A program made the translations under genes and the position numbers. The notes below the pieces were generated by a model, which saw nothing but the letters and a program-made list of their open reading frames with translations, had not been told where the DNA came from and made no database searches. A stretch of DNA of 64,000 bases from Apostichopus japonicus. Taxonomy: Eukaryota; Echinodermata; Holothuroidea; Aspidochirotida; Stichopodidae. The stretch is from NCBI RefSeq assembly GCF_037975245.1, contig NC_092574.1, positions 13,730,713-13,794,712 of the forward strand. Reading direction: 5' to 3'. Below are positions 55,520-64,000 of this stretch, one piece after another. How positions within the stretch are numbered: position 1 is the stretch's first letter; the number at the start of each line of letters is the position of its first letter.

Positions 55520-58500
55520 ATGACAGGCAAGAAATTTATGAGCCTGGGGGTATGACATAGTCAGTCAAATGAGATGAAACATAGAACATTACAACCTCAT
55601 GAAGGTTGTTTAATTTATTTGATAAAATTTATATATATTGCAATTTTTGGTGTATTATATACAGAACCATACTAAATTTTCAGTTATTCTTAAGAAACAA
55701 AATTGACACTGCCAAAAGTGGTAACTAGCAAAATGTTAACACTGAACTAGTCATGCACACAAATGTATGATATCTCACTATCCATTCCTGCACTCGGTCG
55801 TTTCCGGGGTGAGCGTAATATATTATAACAATCCAGTGTTGACCATTACTCAGTTCCAACAAAATGCTAAATTTGCTTTTCTGACTCACACATTTCTTGA
55901 CCATTTTTCCTACATTTGCTTCCTTTTGTTGTTCCTTCGTCATTTCATGTGCCGTTGTATGGTTGTAGGTTAAACACAGTTGTTTTCAAACTAGTTGTTT
56001 TCATACATTTTGCTGCCATTGTTAAGTACAACAAGGCTTACAGTTTTAAGTTTCAATACATACATTTGCTTTGTTGAAATGATAGGTAAAGGTAGATTTA
56101 GGCACACAGACAATGCACAGTAATTCTGCAAAGAATTATTTGAATATCATAGCAAAAATGCTAGATTCTGATTTGCTAAATTTAAAATATGATGTATACA
56201 TTAAATTGGCGATAGTACGAGCATTGAAATGTTCTTTCAAATGATAGCAATGATGACAATCTCGCTGTTTTCGCTCAGTGGTTCAGTTCTATACTTCAGC
56301 TATGATTTTTTCCATCAACGGTTTGATCAGATTCCTCTGGAAATAGAAAGAACCATACATTTTAAAAGTCAGGAGTCAACTTGCTTAAAAAGGAAAAATT
56401 ACCCTTACTTTGTGCATGCATTGAAGTTTACTGTACATATTTCTGTTAAATGGGTGGAATAATCCACAAGTTTGTTTCAAAATACAAAACTGATGTTGCT
56501 TTGCCTTTTCACTGTGGCAATTATTGCTGTTTTCATTAAGGCTTTGTAAATTAAAATTTCGACTGAAGAAGTGGTCACATTTTGGCTTACAAACATGGCC
56601 ACTTCAGTGTCCACCAGTGCAGCTACAGTACATGTGTAACACAGTAACCAAACTCACTGGACATGTAAAGTTACCATACAACACCATAAAGTAGTATGCA
56701 TAGCAGAAAATAGTACTTCATATTCTAGTCAAAAGAAATGTGTAGATAATTTGAAATATATTGTTTTGTAATAAATTCTATGAAACTATAATTCTATCCA
56801 TAAGTCTTGAAGACATTCCAAAATTCATGTACTGTAGCTATGATCTATGGGACTGAAATTTTGTATTAAAAAAAAAGAAAAAAAAGGTTACCTTGTAATG
56901 GAAAATAAAAACATAATAAAGTGTATTGTAAATATTTTATAGGAGATGTCTTTTAAAGCTCTTCTCCTTGCTCCCTACAGTTATTTTAAAATAGTAAATC
57001 ATTTCATTTTAATATTTCAGTTTAATTTAAAAAAAAAAACATTTTTAGTCAAAATCAGCTGTCGTTTTTTTACTATGCTTTGTCTGTGTTATTGTGTAGA
57101 TAAAGGAATACTCAGATTCTCTTGTTGCCCCTCCCCCCCCCCCAAATTTAAGTCCTGAATTTGATAACTTGGGAACCACCTCAGCTTAAGAAGCTAATAC
57201 CAAATGTAGCTTTAAATTACATGTACAATCTAACAAGAAAAATGTTAAATCGGTTAATATGTTGTTTCTATTGGAAATAATTCACTTTTCTTCTTGAAGT
57301 TTTTCCTTGTTTTTCACTTTCTTTTTTTGGGTTAAATTTGAAAGCCAGTAGAGTAAGGAATATTGCTGTTTATTGAGTGTGATTACATTCAAGATTAATG
57401 TCAGGTATGCATGCATACCATTAATTATGTTATTTATAATGTTATTTATGCAAACTATTAGCAAACCTTACCCAAAAAGCATGTTGATTTTAAAGGTCTT
57501 ATTTGGTAGTCTGTATAAATAATGTGTGTCAGTTTATATGACCATTATCACTCAGTTTATCCTCATGATGTAACCCTAGGTTTATACATGATATCGATAG
57601 TAACACAGTAACCCTAGGCTTATGCATGATACTGATATATAGTACCCTCATATTTACATCCCCTCCCCCCCCCCAAATTAAGAAAGGAGCATATGCCAGT
57701 TTTATGTCTGTGTTAGCATCTGGTACTTGTAAATAAACTTGTGGGTAAATAAATTAAATTAAGTGGGTAGATGAATTATCCTCAAAGTATTCACTTTTTA
57801 TAGATGTCTGAACGGGTGGTTTAGAAAAACCAAGCACAACTGCATTTCGACTGCAAAACCTAACTCTTGGTATAATGTTTAGTGTACTTGTGGTATGAAC
57901 AAGGAATTTTCATATTTCCAGTTGAGGGTAGGAGAGAGACAACTAGGCCCTTTTCTCTCTCTCATCCCTTTTTTTTATCTTTGTAGACTTTGGCTAAAGT
58001 TGGTCTAATCTGCCATGTAAGAACTCAAGGTACTGTAAAGGGGAAGGTTGAGGGGGGGGGGGGGGGAGGATGCTGGGAGTAATTTAGCAATGAAACTGAT
58101 TATGTGAAAGATCAAATTTTCCTCCAGATTTAATTTCTTTAATTATATAATCAGTAAAGACACTATATTCATTTCTATTATAAATATAATTCGAACCAGA
58201 GTTTTGGGGGGTTTTTTTGGTCCTACATTAACTTAAAAATATATGTTCTCTCGGGGGCTACAAACCATTTGGGATTTAGTTAAGCAAAAATTACTACATG
58301 AGTTTGAATTTGGAACATCAAATTATGTGAAAGTAAGAAGTTGTTCAAAACTTAGTCAGTATTAGTCATCCCTAAACCTTCATATATCTTACATTTAATA
58401 TATTTTTGTTGTGTTATTTGTGTAGCTACTAGTATCTAGGTTATATACATGAGTTAACATCCTGAGTGAAACCACCAAGTAATTCACTGTCGGAATAACA

Positions 58501-61500
58501 ATCTGCTTATTCACATGTATATAGCTGCGTTCCTGTTGTCTTAGTAAGAAGCCTTCCTTTTTGCAATGTATTAGAATGATTGCAGAATACAGGATATGGA
58601 GGGACTTTTTGTGTCCTCCATTTTATTCAAGTAATGTCGAATAATAAAGAAATATATTAAAAACAATTTCTCACAAAATGAATATAAAGATACTGTTTTT
58701 ACAATGATCGGTCAAAAAAGACGTGTCCAACTAGATTCAAGCTTTCAAAGGATAATGATCAAAGCTACTATTTGAGTTGAACTTGGGTCTCAGCTTTACA
58801 TACTGTGTTTATAATGTCATTGCCCTATTCCCACCGGTACTATCAGAGCTAATTCAGGTGTTGAAAAGAGGTTTCATTTCAAATGTGCCAAATGAAATTT
58901 TAAAAACTTGGAGCAATCAACCACATTAGATCAGGACTTGGATAAATGCAAGTGAAAAATTGTAGATTTTGTAAACAACTTGAAACAAACATGGTGGTAG
59001 CAATTGTTCAAAGCCAAGATGTGTGTGTTTTTTTTCCCCCAAAGTTTGGGGGTTGGCCGGTTGGAGAACAGTTTTCAAATCTAACAGAAAACAGAATGTT
59101 CATACTGTATATGGCTAATGACCTAAAAGTAGGTAGCACACAAAAACAAAATTGTCCCTACTGGTTGCAGCTATGCTGTAAGAAGTCATGTCATTTAGAA
59201 AATCCCCTGATAAGTAGAAGCATAGTTGGAAATGTGACCCTGTGGGGGAGGGGGAGGGGGGAGGAGGAAGGAGGGGAAATGTCAGATGCAGTATGGCACC
59301 AGGTGACAAATGGGTAGCACATTTTTTGGTCAGAGGACATTATTTTGAATATGTACAGTGAAGATAGACTAAGAAATTTAGTGTTAAATAAATTAGGTAT
59401 TTAGCAAGAAACAAAACTCAGGAATTGAAAAGAATTTTACATAAACCGATGATTTTCTGTTCCAAGTCAAATTACAAGATGTAATTAATAATTTAATATA
59501 CATGTATAATTATAATGAGTAAGACCTTTGGCACAGGAATTTCCTTGTTTATTACAAATTGATGCTTTCTGGTGGCTGGGGATATTTAATTTATGCCTGC
59601 AGTTGTTTACAAGCAAATTAATTGAGTTTTTACATAGCAAAAATTTTAAACCTATAGATCACTATTGCTGGAAAATATTTAAAGGCTAAAAATGTGTACT
59701 GTATATATTTGCCATAAAAACAGTACTGTAATGTTAAAAGTGTGTTGTAATTGTGATGTTAACGTATTTTAATAGTCTTGTAATATGAATCTTTGATGTA
59801 AATAAACAAAGAATGTCAAATTATATTTATATTCTTATGATGAGTAGTCAAATACCTGGCAGCTAGGCCAAAGTTTTGGAATGAGAGTTTACATGATTAT
59901 ATGACCAGTGTATTAAACAGGCTAAGTTGCAAGTTTTCATTAACAATTGCAATAACTATTTATATCGGTATTTTGGTACAATTTGGTAGTGATAAAAATC
60001 TCTTTTCATGCAATAATTACTCAGAAATATAATTATAGCTATTTTATTCTAATATATTGAATAGTTCCTCTTTTGTTGACCTTGAGAGGCATATCGGTAA
60101 AGGCTAGCTCAACAGAAAATATGACAATTATATGAAAATCCAAGATGCTGTATAAATTACATATTATATGGACACAAAAAAATATATAAAATTTACTTTT
60201 CTTGACATGATACACAGACACCAAAATGCATTGGATGTGCAGTGTATGTATTTTACATGCTTATTTGGACACCAAGCAGCACCCAGGGTGCTTTATATGA
60301 CATGGTACTGTACAGGTACACCAAACTGCATTGGATGTGCAGTGTATTTATTTTACATGCTTATTTGGACACCAAGCAGCACCCAAGGAGCTTTGGGTGA
60401 CATGTTACAGGTACACCTAACTATATCAGATGTGTTGTATTTTGTATGAACATTCCTACTTTAAATTGTCTTTTACATGAATTACTTGAAGGTTCTTGCT
60501 GGAGTTTTGTATTGATTTATAATATTTCAGTATTGGTGTGTTAGTGCACAATATTGGGGGGGGGGGGGGGGAGTCTTAACTGGTTGGTGTAGAGTAACTT
60601 AAGGCTTCCAGGCAATAAGCTATTCTAGTGTAGAAACCTCTCCCAGCAGACTTGGAAAAGTCTGTTATGATTGCCAGTCTACATTGTTATTAAATTGTAT
60701 GGTTCTCTCAGTACATGGAAGTAGTGTACATTCGTGTAACGTTTGTTTTTTACGTCGTACTTCAAACTATTAGTGATAATAAGCTTACTTTCATAGCTCA
60801 TGGTGAAAGTTAGTGTAAATATCCTGTATCGAGTATGAACATTTGATGTGAACGACAAATTTAAATGTTTTTATATGCCAGAACCATTTGTGGTCATCTG
60901 GTTCTCGTTCAGATTTTCCTTCAGATTTCTACTTGCAGCCGTTCCTTCCTGCATGATGTGTTTATTTCATCTTAATATTGAAGATTTTAGTGTTCCATTT
61001 AATACAAATCTAAATGATATAATTGAAAATTCTATATCTGTTATTTCTTTCACTGTTCTGTATGTAATTTACTGAATAAATCCTGAAATAAAAATTAGTT
61101 CAATGATAATCACGATTGTTTCATTTTCTTTTCTCTTCTTTGAATCAATTGGTCTTCAGTTACCTGTCACAAAGTTGCTCTCATGACTCTATCCCTCTCG
61201 CCTCCCAACCCGTCTCCCTAAATACATCAAATTGAAGCTAGAGTTGGTGGATGTCCTTCAGTGACAGTTCAGCTCTACTGGCCTCTTCGTTTACCAAGTG
61301 CTGATGTCAGGGTGGGGGTGGGGTGGGGGGATGTGGATATTGATAACAGGTTTTCTCAAAATCACGGAATTAGGAAAAATGCATTAGATTAAATTAACTT
61401 GTATGCAATGAAGTGTATGGAACCCCTCTCCATTCCCATCCTCTTTATAACATAAGAATGAGAATAAGGCTTTATTGGAGATGAGATCGTGTCAAAGATT

Positions 61501-61560
61501 AGTCTACTTCAAAATTAGTATGGACAAAGACATCCCCACAAACAAAACAAACCAAAAAAA
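55520..61560. other. Non-coding region downstream of the F-box gene
   Basis: AT-rich, with many AATAAA words, two C-runs (about 57127 and 57664) and two G-runs (about 58051 and 60557). No exon has both splice context and family resemblance. It could be extended 3' UTR or intergenic sequence. Confidence 0.5.
60210..60430. repeat. 100-bp tandem duplication (two copies plus a partial third)
   Basis: The word gcattggatgtgcagtgtat and the following tttacatgcttatttggaca recur exactly 100 bp apart (60221 and 60321), and a decayed third start (ggtacacctaactatat) follows at about 60411. Confidence 0.85.
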
Positions 61561-63640
61561 AAGTAACAACAAATTCAAATTCCCACCAAAGATATATTTA
61601 TTTCATATTTTATTTACAAACTTGGTATGAAAATTAAAATTAAATATTCACATTTGTACATAAAATGTAAAAAAGAAAAGAGAACGAGTTTAAAAAAAGA
61701 CAGTTAAGTGCAAGAAACAATTCTCTAAAATTGAAAACGTTTTCAAAATGGAATGAGTGAATTTGAATACATAAGTGCACAAAATATTCATATTCACCAA
61801 GATTTTCACCTGGAAGCCCTTTTTTTATATATTTTTTTTTAAGCTTTTCCTCTCCAAACCTTTTAAAACAACTATGAATACAACAAGTAATCAAGAATCC
61901 CTAATACAGTAAGGAGACGATAGAAATTGCTCATAACACCAAAAAGGAATAAGAAACAATAAAAAAATGAAATTCCAGTAAATATGCAAACATTAAAATT
62001 AGAACAACTTGAACAAACTAACATTGTTTATTATTTTTGCTTTCCTTTCTTCATTCTTATTATATTTTTTGCATAGAATTATTAGTTTATGACCAAACTT
62101 GTTTCACATTTCTTCTCAAGCCGATTACAGAGAGATGACGGTGGTAAGAACCGATGACGAATCAAGTCCTTTCTAGGGAAGAGGCTGATTTTAAAAAAGT
62201 TTCACAAAATGACTCGGCCAAATCGAAACCATTTTCTTTGTCTGAGTTGACATCTTTTTGGGGTTTCTCCATCTTTTGTGACTGGCATATTTTGAAGAGG
62301 AAACTTAAAAGATTGAGTGACAGAGCATTTGTTACTCGAGCTGATGAATACAAAATAAAAACACACGTTTCTATTGAAGTAAAAGTTCCAGGTGAAGAAT
62401 ACAAATCAAAGGCAAAATATATAGAAATAAATGCATACAGAAAGCCGTTTGTCAAAGCTCAAGGTGTTGGAACCCTGTTACAGTACCTCTTGAGCATGAA
62501 ACACTCCTGTGCCTGGAATCCACCCACTCTCAACCCCCTCCTCATTACCCTTTAACGACTACCTACCCTATATCATATTTATTCTTATATATTGGAAGAA
62601 CAGCAAATTAACTATATAAAATCCCATTAATATCTTCTTCTGTTTCTTGTGGCTTTCATATGTACATCATATGGCTGAAAAGCAGACACATTTAGTTCAC
62701 ATGAGGTTGTCAAAACATTGAAGGTTGCCTGCCCCTTGCTTCTCAGTCGAAGAATTAGAGATACTTGGTAAGGAACCCTGTTGAAAATCACATCAAACTG
62801 ATATCTTGAGTTGCTGAGTTACAAAAATCTGACATTTACGTTTAAAAGACACAAAATATTACTCTCAAACATGACATTAATGGCAAGCCAATGACACCTG
62901 AAAACACCTCAAGACTGGTCTTTATCGACATTAATGTTAAGATGAAACTGTTCTTCTATGATACCAATGGATAGAGCCCTAAACCCTTACTGTCCGATAA
63001 ATGACAAACGATGACAACATTCTGTAGTAAACAATGTAACAAGATTACAGGCTAATGTTGGACACACAATAAAACACTCAAGTTCACACTTGTAATGCGA
63101 GAGTAAAAACGAGTATGAACCCTGCGGGTTTTGAACTTCCTCATTAACGAAAAAAATGAAGTCCCAAAAATGAGGTCAAGTGCTTCAGGTACAAGTTCAA
63201 ACAATGTGGGCATTTTCATTTAGCAAATTGCAAAGATCAGTTGATGAGAAGGTTCCCTGTTGCTCCTCTCCAGCACCCTCCTCATACCCCCTCCACACCC
63301 ACTCCCAATCCCACCTCTCTCTATCCACCCCCTTATTATTTTGTTATAATGCACATTGTGAGCGTGGCAGCTATTTTAGATGTTCAATATTTTTGTAAGT
63401 ATCAAGAAACATCATCTGACCCTGTAAAGTATTTTCCAAAGTGCATTGTAAAGTCTCTGCTATGAAGAGTCAACAAACAATGTCAAAATATATGAGCAAT
63501 GAATGCAACGAGAACAGGAATGCAATCAGTATATGAATGAAAGCAGTGAATACTTGAAGGGATTACCAAGAATAAAATCTGTAACCGACAGTCAAAGACA
63601 TAATGGAAATTGATCATCCCTACTTAAAGCTTTTATAATC
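61561..63640. other. Right-hand non-coding region, possibly the 3' UTR of a minus-strand gene beyond the window
   Basis: Two minus-strand AATAAA hexamers lie near 61590-61615 and the stretch to their right is AT-rich without recognisable exons. This would suit the tail of a gene reading leftward from outside the window, but nothing coding supports it. Open frames at 62154-62555 (plus) and 62162-62455 (minus) overlap and match no family I know. Confidence 0.25.
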
Positions 63641-63714
63641 ATATTTGGTATACACTGATTTTACCATCACTGGAATCGAGTCACACAGACAGCCTCTAGA
63701 CAAACACACACAGT

Positions 63715-63962
63715 CAACTATGATATATACTCATACATACATGCATACATACATACTTCTATCCATACATACATACGTATGCACCAACATACATACATAT
63801 GCACGCATGCATATGCATGCACACCCACATACATACACACATAGATGCATACACACACATGCACGCAAACATATATTTCCATCCCTACATACATACGCAT
63901 GCACGCAACCACATACATATTCATGCACGCACATACATCCATACACATATACATAGATATTA
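63715..63962. repeat. CATA/CGCATGCA alternating purine-pyrimidine microsatellite
   Basis: About 250 bases made almost entirely of catacata, gcatgca and cacaca words. The strict purine-pyrimidine alternation over many stretches gives long spurious open frames on both strands and could favour Z-DNA. Confidence 0.9.
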
Positions 63963-64000
63963 AATCAGTGAGGTATGATATACATAGTAATAAAGTTTAA

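Noticed and set aside
58946-59317. 123-codon plus-strand frame
   Set aside because: Ends in a G-rich low-complexity run, with no family match and no splice partner.
62154-62555. 133-codon open frame near the right edge
   Set aside because: Overlaps an open frame on the other strand and has no recognised domain. Frames of this length are expected by chance in 64 kb on six frames. Conservation in a relative would change this view.
63645-63956. Open frames on both strands through the CATA/GCATGCA block
   Set aside because: Purely microsatellite translation (His/Thr/Tyr or Met/Cys/Val repeats).

Overview
This is a eukaryotic nuclear window. Every coding region is split by GT-AG introns of about 60 nt to 6 kb, the sequence is AT-rich, and transposon fragments, minisatellites and long poly-G/poly-C tracts are common. 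The four proteins are animal proteins. Their divergence from the vertebrate forms, together with the repeat content, suggests a marine deuterostome invertebrate, perhaps an echinoderm; that taxonomic guess is an inference. Nothing bacterial, viral or CRISPR-like was found.

Layout. (1) 709-15269, plus strand: the 3' ten coding exons of nucleoporin NUP58 (p58/p45); the 5' end lies left of the window. (2) 15270-24842: intergenic, rich in repeats, with a 1.2 kb long inverted repeat, hAT-like deletion derivatives and a TIR element that begins with a hairpin. (3) 24843-34159, minus strand: a complete 11-exon FAM114A gene (602 codons reconstructed). (4) 34160-37597: the intergenic space between two head-to-head genes, holding a tRNA-derived SINE-like copy split by a solo LTR with target-site duplication. 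(5) 37598-48088, plus strand: a complete 13-exon AFG2A (SPATA5) gene, 895 codons, with a hAT-type insertion in intron 1 that has a perfect 8-bp target duplication. (6) 51004-54975, plus strand: a two-exon F-box/leucine-rich-repeat gene (639 codons) whose first coding exon is only 21 nt. (7) 54976-64000: non-coding sequence, probably 3' UTR and intergenic, with the 3' part of a minus-strand neighbour possible at the far right.

The four genes do unrelated housekeeping jobs (nuclear pore channel, Rab2/Golgi-linked protein, ribosome-biogenesis AAA ATPase, SCF ubiquitin-ligase adaptor). They are not an operon-like or pathway cluster. All exon joins were checked by hand for reading-frame phase, and the three complete genes each sum to a multiple of three.

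The most unusual feature is in FAM114A, just downstream of the 146-nt exon at 26854-26999. A 108-bp tandem array there carries the 3' end of that exon with its splice donor, giving three identical 48-nt, phase-2/phase-2 potential cassette exons that would add 16 residues each without breaking the frame. Other points of interest are the split SINE with solo LTR, the long inverted repeat, a family of hairpin-headed TIR elements, and a predicted C2HC zinc finger at the N-terminus of AFG2A.
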